From positions 8,113,001 through 8,177,000 of the forward strand of contig JAITYX010000010.1 of NCBI GenBank assembly GCA_021018815.1: DNA of 64,000 nt. Direction: 5' to 3'. Of this stretch, positions 46,781-56,863 are shown piece after piece. The stretch is from Talinum fruticosum. Taxonomy: Eukaryota > Streptophyta > Magnoliopsida > Caryophyllales > Talinaceae. How positions within the stretch are numbered: position 1 is the stretch's first letter; every line of letters begins with the position of its first letter. The notes under the pieces were generated by a model. It saw only the letters and a list, made by a program, of their open reading frames with translations, did no database searches and was not told where the DNA came from. The position numbers were made by a program, and so were the translations under genes.

Positions 46781-47354
46781 CATACTAATTGACAAGATAA
46801 ATTACAATAAAAATCACCTAAATTACTAAAAGCATGATTTTAGCAAATCCCCTCAATCAATTTTAGCAAAAGAGAAGAACTAAGACCCGATCTTCAAAGA
46901 AACCCAAACGAAATTAGGGTTTTAAGCCATGGAAATACAATAGCAATTAAACAGATGATTAGAACCAAAGACCCTCAATTGAATATACATAATCAAGCCA
47001 TAGGATGCAAAAACACTATCCCTTAGTTAATTTAGCCAAACAACATCGAAAAGTCCCGATTTTTTGCAACTTAAGCACCGAATAACTAAGATTTGATACG
47101 CAAAACAATTCGGCAATTAACTCATGATATTATCCATAAAACTTCAATCAAATTCACAGAAGCATGCTAGATAATGATTCAAGAAAAAGCCCTTAACGAA
47201 TTTCACCAAACGGAACCAAATAAGTCCCGAATTAAATAAACCAAATTGGCGGCGTAAGCAAATGAAAATAGGGCAAAAATTCGTAAATTGAATTAACAAA
47301 AATTAATCTGAATTGTTCCTAAAGATTCAACATAAGGAAGGCTCCGATACCACT

Positions 47355-47829
47355 TGTTAGGAAAAATTATAATAAAGTATATTATTATAAATCTAGAATC
47401 CAATATGTCGAATCAAAAGGAACATTTAATATAACGTACCTAAATCCATAGTTGACATCAATTCTCCTTGAATGACGTGGTTAGGTCTCCCATATCTACA
47501 TGTACTATTAAGAGAACCTTTAGATTTTCTCGTAGTTTCACAATCTATCGGATGCCGGTAGAAATAATTCGTACGTGTGACACTGGGAATTATAACCTTT
47601 ATTTATAGTTGTACCTTTCTAAGGTTCTAACATACTATTGTTCCACCCATCATAGAACAGTCGTGGGCCACCGGTCTCTACACATGTAAGGCCAACACCC
47701 TACTAGATATATTAAGGCCTAATTAATTGTATCCTCATTAGATCACTTTTAGTTTGGGTGATAACTATGACAGTCCTTACGATACATATTTAATCACATA
47801 TAAGCTCATCTTTGAATTATGATCCAACA
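47355..47829 (-). repeat. 5' LTR of copia 40518-47829
   Basis: TGTTAGGAAAAATT ... TATGATCCAACA. TATA box on the - strand at 47600-47607. The primer-binding site lies just inside. Confidence 0.92.
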
Positions 47830-48219
47830 CTACACGGATAATATTACCATACGATAAATACATTGTAGTCATGTGCTTCGCTATGCTGATTAATACGTAA
47901 ACTTAGAGAACATTAAAGAGCACATAAAAGTTCAAACAAAATATTGCAACCGTAATCATGGACAGCTCATCTTAATTTAAGCTTGTCTTATGTGAAAGCG
48001 TTCAAGTTGGAGAGACGTGAAGGGTGAGCACGTCTACATACTTATGAAATCCACTCCAAAACTAACTCTCAATTTTATTCGCGGACAATTAAGAAAATAA
48101 AGTAATATTAAAGGGGTATTTACAGCAAGGGGGAGAGGAGGGGAAAGGAGGTTATTTACCTCCTTTTACCTTTGTTTGGAGAAATTAAAAAGAGGGGAAG
48201 GGAGGGGAAGAGAGGGGAA
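47830..48219. other. Flanking sequence between two copia elements
   Basis: About 390 bp without a gene. It contains G/A-rich AGGGGAAGGGAGGGG-type runs near 48130-48218, just before the next LTR. Confidence 0.5.
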
Positions 48220-49321
48220 TGTTAGTCGGACACTTTATCCGACCAGTCAGACGTATATACTTAGCTATTTTATCTAACTCCTCTTTTAGTATATCGAATT
48301 TTAATCTCAAGGCAAATATTCGATAGGTTGAAATATGCTAAAAATCTCACCGATTTTATTTCCCTCAAAGTAAGTTTATCTTGTTTATTAAGATATTATT
48401 TCCTTATTTGATGCAATCTAAATCCATATCTTTGAGGAAAGAACTTGAAATATTATAATCCCGAAAATCATGAACATATTGTAATTATATTTTGGCGTGA
48501 TTTTATTTGTAAAATATTAATGTTTTCATGGATTATATTGTGTTTATTTTTGAAAAGAAATTGATCGGATCATGCTACTAAGGGTTGCAAGAAGTAAAAG
48601 TGGCAACCATGGTCTTCGAGCATAGATTGAATGGTGTCAAGGCTGGTTAAGCATTGGTGACAAACAAGCATTTCAAAAGAAGCTAAATTTGGCAAGAATC
48701 AACATTTCGAATAAGCGATCGATTCTATGAAGATTGAGTTACCCAGTCAAACAAAGAGAATCAAATCACAATGATAACTTCTTTCAATCACAACAGTCTT
48801 GGACATAAAGAGAAAGCTATGAAAGAAAAATCAAGACCGAAGCAAGCAAGCAAGAGAGCACACATTCAAATCTTATTATACTCATATCTTGTAACCTCAA
48901 TTATATTTTCATCTTGTAGAAAATTATTTAGGGGTAGATACTTTGTGAGTTGTAGGAGTAAAGAGTCTTAGGGAAGACTGCTTTGTGAGTAGTAGCACTT
49001 GAGTGAAGTGTGAGTGAAGGGGCACTAGAGTAAGTGTACTCGAAAGGTCAGTCGGTGAGTTAAGTAAATAGTTCATCCGACACTCGGATGAATAAGAGAA
49101 GTAGAGGATAATCCTAATGTAGGAACCCTTAAGCAGTCACTAACCCAAATATTTAGATTTGGGTCAATATCGTGAATAAACAAACATGCCTTGTCCACTT
49201 TATATTTTCTATTTCTATGTTTATTTTCATATTTGACCACGCAACATAGTCAAACGCTTTAAAATTATAAATACCCTGTTCACCCCCATCTAGGGTATAT
49301 CTCGACCCTCCGAGAACTTCA
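48220..49321 (+). repeat. 5' LTR of the Sirevirus-like element
   Basis: TGTTAGTCGGACACTTTATC to GAGAACTTCA. Matches 62045-63087. The TATA word present in the 3' LTR (TATAAAAG, 62652-62659) is TATGAAAG here (about 48819). Ends with CACCCCCATCTAGGGT, typical of the group. Confidence 0.92.
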
Positions 49322-49375
49322 ATTGGTATTAGAGCTAGTTCCATGCTCCAAAAGAATTAACCTTTTTGTGGATCA

Positions 49376-51040
49376 ATGATCATGTTAGGAAGCTCAAAGC
49401 CTAGAGCTTACAATAAACCACCCTTCTTCAATGGGTCAAACTTTGCCTATTGGAAGAGACTTATGAAGGTCTTTCTATAAGACTATGATTATGAAATATG
49501 AGAAATTGTTCAAGGAGGAAACTAAACTCCCATGAAAAATGTTGAAGGTGTTAGCACTATCAAGCCTAAAGTTGAATTTACTCCTGCTGAAAAACTCAAA
49601 TATTCAAAGAACTTTTGAACACTCAACATCATGTTATGCAGCCTAGACTAAAAATGAATTCAACCTAATTTCTACATGTGAGACAAGAAACCAAATATGG
49701 GACACACTAGTGACAACCTATCAAGGCACTAGTCAAGTCAAACACTAAAAATCAGTCAATATGTTCATAAATATAAACTATTCAAGATGTTGCCCGAAGA
49801 GGGAATTAAAGACATGTATATCGATTCTCGAAGATCCTAAATAATTTGAAATCACTTGGGTAACCCTATTCAGATGAAGAGGTAGTCAGAAAAATCCTCA
49901 GATGCCTTCTAAGACAAAAATGGGAACCAAAGGTCGAGGCAACCGAGGAAGCACATGATCTAAGTCACCGAAATAGGATGGTCCGATCGAGAAGCTCCTT
50001 ACTTATGAAATCCATCTTCAGGATGAGTTAGATGAGCCAAATCAGAAGAAAGGTATTGCCTTGAAGAGCATTGATGAAGAAGGTTCTCAATCTAACTTAT
50101 CTATGGCTGAAGAAGATGTTATATTGTCAGCTGGATTAAGAAAGATATTCCACAACAACAAACTCAATAAGAGATTCAACTATGAGTCATCATTCAAAAA
50201 CAAGACAAGTGCCGTAAAGGTAAGAGACACTTCTCTAAAAACGAATCTAACTCGTGAAAATTGTTTTGGTTGTGAATCCCCAAATCATATGAAAAACGAC
50301 TCGCCCAAATATGACGAAAAAGAAAGACAAGAAGAAACATTTTTCAAAAGGAAAAAAGGCCATGGTAGCCACTTGGAGCGACTCTAAATCCAATGAAAAT
50401 GAAAGTGAATCTGAGGAAATTAATAACCTTTATCTGATGGCCAAAGATGATCTTGCTCCATTCGACACGTAATCGTAGTCGACGAAGAACCAACCGAGGA
50501 ACAAACCGAAGAGGTACTAAAATTTATCCATACTTTTTCGAAAGATTATCTTGAGAAATGTCTTATGAGGATTGAGGACCATTATCTTGATGAGATTAAG
50601 TATTTGAAAAAATCTTTAAAAGCTTTAAAAAATGAAAATCTAACTTTGAAAACATCATGTGAGAGTCTTTGATCCGAGGTTAGAGATCAAAAGCTAGTTT
50701 CTCAAGATCTCAAAATTGAAAAACAAGATTTCCAAAAGAAATGTTAAAAAACACATGAGAAGCTTTTGAAACTTACCAAAGGACAAGATAATCTCCATAT
50801 GATTTTAGGAACTCAAAGCATCTCTTACAGTAAAACAAGGTTTTCGATTTGACTCTAAGAGTTAGAAAACAGACTTACAAAAGTTTCATTGAAAAGAGAG
50901 ATACTAAGTCACTCTAACTTTAGAAAAAGAAGGAGCTACTTTGATTCTTCACCTCCTCATAGATGTACTCGGTCCTAAAATAATCCAGGTTTGGGTGCCC
51001 AAAGGGACCAAACCTCCAAACATATAGTATCCGACCAAGT
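49376..51040 (+). pseudogene. Sirevirus-like gag
   Basis: Begins ATG at 49376/49382 (MLGSSKPRAYNKPPFFNGSN, FAYWKRLMKVF) and meets a stop about 35 codons in. The capsid region decays through 49500-50000. A zinc knuckle follows at 50262-50303 (CFGCESPNHMKNDSP; last Cys replaced by Ser). Then a long Lys/Glu/Leu-rich coiled-coil region with DHYLDEIKYLKKSLKALKNE and NLTLKTSCESL (50580-50750), and VWVPKGTKPPN near 50990. The Gag would form the particle. The coiled-coil extension is a Sirevirus trait. Confidence 0.82.
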
Positions 51041-51069
51041 TAGATGAGAGTCATTTGGTCAAAATCTAA

Positions 51070-51461
51070 TTGTTAGTACCTTGATAGTGGATGCTTAAGA
51101 CACATGTCCGGTGATCCATCTCTATTCTATGAATTTCATCATAAAAAATATGGTAAAGTTATTTTTGGTGATGATAGTCAAGATCAACCATTGAAAAGGT
51201 ACATTTGGTGGATGGACTAAAATAAAATCTCTTAAGCATTTCTAAACTTTTTGATAAAGGTAATGAAGTAATATTTAGTTCCACTAATTGTGTTGTGAAA
51301 AATGCTCATATGAAAAAAGTTAATACTCTCTAGACCCAGATTTGAAAATACCTATATTATTCCTCCGACTAACATTCCCGCTAATAATCGACTTGTCTTA
51401 AAGCCTTAGACAATGAATCATGGTTATGGCATAAAATATTGGGACACATTGGCATGAACAT
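51070..51461 (+). pseudogene. copia protease and pre-integrase start
   Basis: YLDSGCLRHMSGDPSLFYEF with the DSG catalytic site at 51083-51091, then KVIFGDDSQ, KVHLVDGLK and LLSISKLFDKGNEVIF. Near 51419-51461 the pre-integrase WLWHKILGHIGMN is cut by the gypsy insertion. It resumes at 56859 with the duplicated target codons and TIDKLSKRELV. Confidence 0.85.
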
Positions 51462-53041
51462 TGTTAGGAAAAGAATTAAGTCTTAAAATTTATAACTACA
51501 AGTGCACGGCGTAATTGTACCTAGCCGGCAAGCACGGGTCATGGCCATAGAGAATTATGTTTTAAATATCAAAATTATCTTAAACTTCCTGTCTAGGCGA
51601 ATCGGAGAGATGAGATATATGGTAAATAGACTAATCCTAGAAAGTAATAAAAGGAATACTCGGGTTGTGATTTTACCACTTAATAACTAAATAATCAAGT
51701 CAAGCCTAAACCTACCCAAGTTTATACAAGTATTTAGGAGTGGTAAGGTTGCACCATGAAAATCTACTCAAACCACACTTTCGAGGCTCATGAGTTAGTC
51801 TAATTATTCTAACCACCTACTTTCGTGGGGTTAGCCCACCTAGACTACAAAAATAACAACCTTGGATCTAACTAAGATTCAAGCTATTTTCATGACAAAA
51901 TCCCAACTATTCTCTATACCGCGCTAGCAAATTGACTCCACTTTTCGAGTGATGCACCAGCTGCCTAAAAATCAAGATAAAAATACTCTTTCGGACATCT
52001 CATTGAACATGTGGCACGTAGGAGAAACAATTACAAAATTAAAATAAAGGCTCAGCCAAGATCAATTAGCCATTAAGAGGCTAATCACGCCCAAAGTGAC
52101 ACAAACTAACAACTAATTAATATGAAACACAATTAATCTAACAACTAAATTAATAAAGATCGACTCAAACAACGACATAAACTAACAAATTAAACTTAAA
52201 TATAAAATTAAACAATTAATATAACAACTACTAAAATCAAAAGATAATAAAAATTGAACCTTTAAACTAAACTAAATAAATTAGAGTGAATGAGAGACAA
52301 AACGGAAGAAGTTACCGAGAACGAATCGAATTGAAACCGAAACCTGTCAAAAAGTGAAAACCGATACATACTAAATTAAATAAATAAAACTAAAATATGA
52401 TATTAAATCTAAATTAATAAGAGAAAAACTAATTGAATTAAACTAAAATTAACCTAAAACTAAGCTAAACCACAACTACCCCTAATTGGCCTCCTCTTGC
52501 CTCCCTCTAAACCATTCTATTTATATTGTTACCCTTGTTGATGAAATCCAATTTCCATAAGGATTCTACACACACGCTTCCTAATTTTCTTACCAAAAGA
52601 TTTTTGAATTAATTGGTGGGGTCTACTTCGTCAAAGCTTAGAATTAGGAAGTTGTATTTCCTAGAGAAAGTCTTGATTAATCTTGATAGATTTTTAGCAT
52701 TTGATTAGGCCCACTTGATATCCGTATTAGAGATAGAAATTTAGTGGTGTTGGATTTCCATTTGGACTATAGCTGCTGGACAATTTGGAGACAAGGAGCT
52801 AGTACAATTCTCATATGGGCTATTAGTGGCGATGGAATAAATGTAACGTGCTCAGACTCCGCAATTCTGAAACTCAAAATCTCAATTTTTCATTTCTTTG
52901 AAGCTTAAGTCTCGAGATCTATCCGATCAATTTATCACTTACACAGTAAATAAAACAAATAAAAATCCTAAAAATACATTATTTTACGATATAAAAACTA
53001 TATAAATAAGGGTATAAATGATGTAACATTTAGACCGAACA
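51462..53041 (-). repeat. 3' LTR of gypsy-like element 2 (full length)
   Basis: 1580 bp. On the - strand it starts TGTTCGGTCTAAATGTTACA and ends TTTTCCTAACA. A purine-rich tract lies just upstream (GGGTGTGGGGTATT). Confidence 0.88.
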
Positions 53042-54419
53042 AATACCCCACACCCGACTTTTGCTCATCCCCGAGCAAAATAAAAAATAAAACCTAACTT
53101 ACTTTCGCAAGAATCACAATTGCACTTAACATGTGTAACAAGCCCTTTAAACCCCTTGGTAGCCCAAGTGGACGAGTGAGGTTTCGTTAGGGTTTATAGA
53201 ACATATACCAACAAAATTTGGAGAAGGAAAAGGAAAAGGTGAAAAGAAAGGTAGATGGAAAAGGAAAAGGTGAAAAGATTGTTACAAAAAAATACAATAG
53301 GGAAAACATATACATATCCGATCAACCATATCACCCTTGGAACTTAGTCATCAGCTTGTATACCTCCCACCCTCTTTTGACGACAACCATACATCAAAGT
53401 TTTGACCTCTTTATTCCATTAAGAATAGTAAATCTGACTAGTGTGTGATGAGCATGTGTACCATAACTCCCTTACTTTAGGCTTACCATAATCAACTCAA
53501 TCCACTTGACTAGTACTTTATTTACACTTTATTTGGGAAGCAAGTCTTACCCAATAGCAATTATTGCCTCAAATAGTAACACCCAATAGCGCATGCCTCA
53601 AAGGGTTCTTGTCATTCCTCATTTTAATCACTTTTTGTTTTTTCTTTTTTTCTCTTTTTTTATGCAAAATAGAATAAAATGAATCTTATTTTTGTACAAA
53701 AGACAAGTGGGTGAATCAATTAATGATAGCTTCGGACCTAAGAGCAAATGGCTTTCATAAAATAGGTACAAACTTTATAAATTCTCATAGTATGCCAAGG
53801 TTTAAAAAAGTTGTTAGAACCGCCATACTAAGAGATGAGTGTCAGCAGGTATATTTTCCTATTTAGAGCCTAATATCTAAGTTATAAGGGTTCAAAAATC
53901 AATTAGAATATATACAGTATCTCCCAAAAATAAAAAAATTTTTGGATTTTTGATTAATTTTCTTAAAGAAAGGTTTCCTCACCCCCATATTTAAATCTTA
54001 CAATGTCCTCATTGGGAGATAAGGAACAATCATATCAACAAAATAGACTCAATTATATATAAAAATACTACTAACAAAAACAAAATTAAAAGCAAACCAT
54101 GAATAAAAACATGTGGTGATCATGGTCATCATGGCTCAACAACAACCAAAATTTATCCTCAAAATGATCACCCTACAAAAACACAAGTCCTAAATATCCA
54201 CAATTACAAGCAAAGAGGAAAAAAAACAATCCTAAATATCCACAACTAAAAATAAAGAAGAAAAATATACAAAAAGAAAAGGAAAAGGGAAAGAGAAGGA
54301 ACGAGTATACCGAGGTTAGGTATTGGGTGCACCTAAACTAATGCCTCCTAAGATAGTACCAAGAAGACTTGAGGAGCATCAGCCTCTCCTCCTCATCTCA
54401 AGATTAAACTCCAACTCGG

Positions 54420-56300
54420 ATGTTGTCAAAGCTCTAAGGAGTTTATGAAACATCCGACCACAAAACTCAAACAAATGTAAGTAAGAAAACACAAGAAGCA
54501 AATACGTCGGTGATATTCGAGTGCCCTCTTAAATTTATCAAAAGCCTTAGAAAAATCAAAAGAGTGATCAAAGAGGCTATTCCACATAATTTTTCTAGGC
54601 ATGTCCTCTAAGTAAGCTTGAAAAGGATCAAAGGAGGAAATGTAATCTCCAAAGGTACCTAGGGACACAATATTGTAAACCACATCCCCTTCAAGAATGC
54701 TAGATGAGCAATTCACATAGCTTACATCTAAATCAGAATCACAAATCATATAATAGGTGGTGGGCTCATAAAAATGATACTCGGGGAAGGCGAGGGTGGT
54801 TAACAAATAAGGGAAGTAGGGACTAAAGAAAGTGGGTCGGGGGACACATGATCATCAACATCAAGACTAGTAGGCGACGCTTCAACCATAACCACCTCAC
54901 ATGACGTCCCTAAAGGAGTCTCCTAATCAAACACCTCAACTAAACCTTCGCGACTCATCATATAAATCATCCTTACCAAATAAACTACTATCAACATCAA
55001 AAGCAACCTCAATGTTGTTATTATGTATGCTAGGTAAGGATGGAGCAACAATGGATAATGTAGTCAAGGGATGGTCAATCTCTTCCTCTAGTGCGGACTC
55101 TAAAGGAAAGGAAAACTCATCATCATCATCATCGTAGAAAAATTTCTCAATTTTAGCAGAACTAAGACTAAGATCGGTTTCATGCGATAGGTCGGACTCC
55201 CTAATCTTAGTAAGACATGCAAGTTGCTCATTTTGTTCATCCACGACCCTTATCATTTTATAACAATTAACATAGTATTCATGAGACGAAATATCATAAT
55301 AAGGACAAGAACTAATATCATGATTAGAAGAGTTGCACTTTTCACACCAAAGAGGGGTAGGATCGAGAATACAAGGGGATTGGATGTAAGATCCAGACAT
55401 GATAAGCACAACGGTTGGGGAATGAGAATCAAGAATTACTATAAGCCTTATCAAATTCACGAGTATCCCAAGCAATCCATTCAATCAAATTCCAAGCTTC
55501 ATCAACACTTTTTGCACAAAAATCTCAATGCTCTAAAAGAAAACGGGTTTCATTATTCACACCTATACCGGCAATCGGGTCATTCGGTTCGGGTTAGTTC
55601 GGTTCGGGTTAGTTCGGTTCGGGTTACTTTGGGTCGATCTTGTTCGGGTCCGGTTCGAATTCGGGTTCGGGTCAACTTCGGTTCGGGTCAACTTTGGGTC
55701 GATCTCGTTCGGGTTCATTCGGTTTCGGTTTGATTCAACTTCGGGTCAATCTCGTTCGGGTTCGATTCGGGTTAATTTCGGATCGGGTCGTAATCGGGGT
55801 CACTTTTTGGGTCCAAATCGATTCAAAATTGTACCATTATAGGCACAAAAGTCCATCCCGAGAAACCCAACAAAAAAAAGTGGGTTGGGTCATTTTTATT
55901 CGGGTTAAATCGATTCGTATCCGACTCGGTTCGGGTCATTTTGGGTTCGATTCGGTTTCGGTTCGGGTCATTTTGCGTTCGGGTTGGTTTCGGTTCGGGT
56001 CATTTCGGGTCAATTTGATTCGGGTCGGTTCATTTCGATTTTCCGGTCAAAATCGGTTCAACTGTTTCGGATGTCGGTTCGGTTGGGTTTCGGTCGTTCG
56101 GGTCGACCCATTCGGTTCCGGTCGGCTTTGCCAGTCTATTCACACCCTCGTAAACAATAGTTAATACTTCCCATTCTCGAAACAGCTTATTAGAAAGAGC
56201 AAGAAAAGCATTAAGTCGATCGAAGTACGGATAAAACAATTCATGCTCGTACTATGGATAATGGAAAGAAGACATGTATTCAAAATTTTTTTAATTTTTT
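54420..56300 (-). pseudogene. Gag-like zinc-knuckle protein, sister copy
   Basis: On the - strand the frame starts near 56290 with YPYFDRLNAFLALSNKLF (56239 on), is cut by the hAT insertion at 56146-55556, and resumes with CAKSVDEAWNLIEWIAWDT. Then come CEKCNSSNHDISSCPYYD (zinc knuckle, about 55355-55300), YVNCYKMIRVVDEQNEQLA, an acidic DDDDDEF run, and an open C-terminal piece at 54806-54426 (PEYHFYEPTTYYMICDSDLD, LGTFGDYISSFDPFQAYL, ending in a hydrophobic stretch CFLCFLTYICLSFVVGCF). This copy keeps the acidic part and C-terminus better than element 1. Confidence 0.75.
55564..56138. mobile_element. Non-autonomous hAT element, 575 bp
   Basis: An exact 8-bp TSD TTCACACC flanks it (55556-55563 and 56139-56146). 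The termini TATACCGGCAA and, inverted, TAGACTGGCAA form imperfect TIRs of the hAT kind. The body is packed with TTCGGGT / GGTTCGGGT words, common in plant hAT MITE-like elements, and it has no transposase. The paralogous Gag of element 1 (31553-31575, GAGGGTGTGAATAGTG) shows the empty site. The long + strand frames across it (for example 55640-56164) are repeat artefacts. Confidence 0.9.
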
Positions 56301-56402
56301 AATTTTCTTTTTGGATTTTTCAATTGAATGCCTAGTCTAAAATGCTCAAGTAAGCTTCAATATTGAAATGAAACAACTCCTCAAGCAACGACGCCAAAAA
56401 CT

Positions 56403-56858
56403 TGTTAGGGAAAGAAGTAAGTCTTAAAATTTATAACCGCAAGTGCATGACGTGGTTGTAGCTAGGTGGCAAGTACGGGTCGTGTCCACGGAGAGTTGTG
56501 TTTCAAATATCAAAGTTATCTTAAACTTCCTGTCTAGGAGAATCGGGAGAGATGAGATATATGGTGTTGGACTTCGATTTGGACTGTAGCTGCATGACAA
56601 TTTGGAGACAAGGAGCTAGTAAAACTCTCATATAGGATGGTAGTGGCAATGGAATAAATGTAAGGTGCTCGGACTCCTCAATTCTGAAACTCAAAATCTC
56701 AATTTTCGATTTCTTTGAATCTTAAGTCTCGAGATCTGTCCGATCAATTTATCACCTATAAAGTAAATAAAACAAGTAAAAATCCTAAAAATACATTATT
56801 TTACGATATAAAAACTAGATAAATAAGGGTATAAATGACGTAATACTTAGACCGAACA
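56403..56858 (-). repeat. 5' LTR of gypsy-like element 2, internally deleted
   Basis: 456 bp against 1580 bp in its partner. The missing piece corresponds to about 51620-52740 of the other LTR, and the break lies at GATATATGGTGTTGG. Confidence 0.88.
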
Positions 56859-56863
56859 AACAC

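Larger units (their letters stand above)
40518..47829 (-). mobile_element. Ty1/copia retrotransposon, near full length, inactive
   Basis: LTRs of 483 and 475 bp (40518-41000, 47355-47829) flank a 6.35 kb interior. Order on the - strand: primer-binding site TGGTATCGGAGC (47352-47341), long AT-rich leader with repeats, gag, protease, integrase, reverse transcriptase, RNase H, and purine tract AAGTGGGAGATTG at the inner edge of the 3' LTR. The flanks CTCCA (40513-40517) and CTACA (47830-47834) are a TSD with one change. Every gene carries stops or frameshifts. LTR divergence of roughly 10-12 percent by eye marks it as old. Confidence 0.92.
51462..56858 (-). mobile_element. Gag-only gypsy-like element 2 (TR-GAG type), inserted in copia
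   Basis: LTRs 51462-53041 and 56403-56858 (the latter with a 1.1 kb internal deletion). Both start TGTTAGG and end CCGAACA on the + strand. TSD AACAT (51457-51461) / AACAC (56859-56863), one change. The primer-binding site TGGCGTCGTTGC follows the right LTR on the - strand. The interior holds only a Gag-like zinc-knuckle protein, as in element 1. Removal of the element restores the copia pre-integrase reading GHIGMN then TIDKL, which confirms the boundaries. Interrupted by a hAT element at 55564-56138. Confidence 0.9.

Noticed and set aside
55224..56164. Two long + strand open frames (169 and 174 codons)
   Set aside because: They run across the TTCGGGT repeat body of the hAT element and antisense to the Gag-like gene. 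The peptides are low-complexity Gly/Ser/Arg/Val repeats caused by the DNA repeat.
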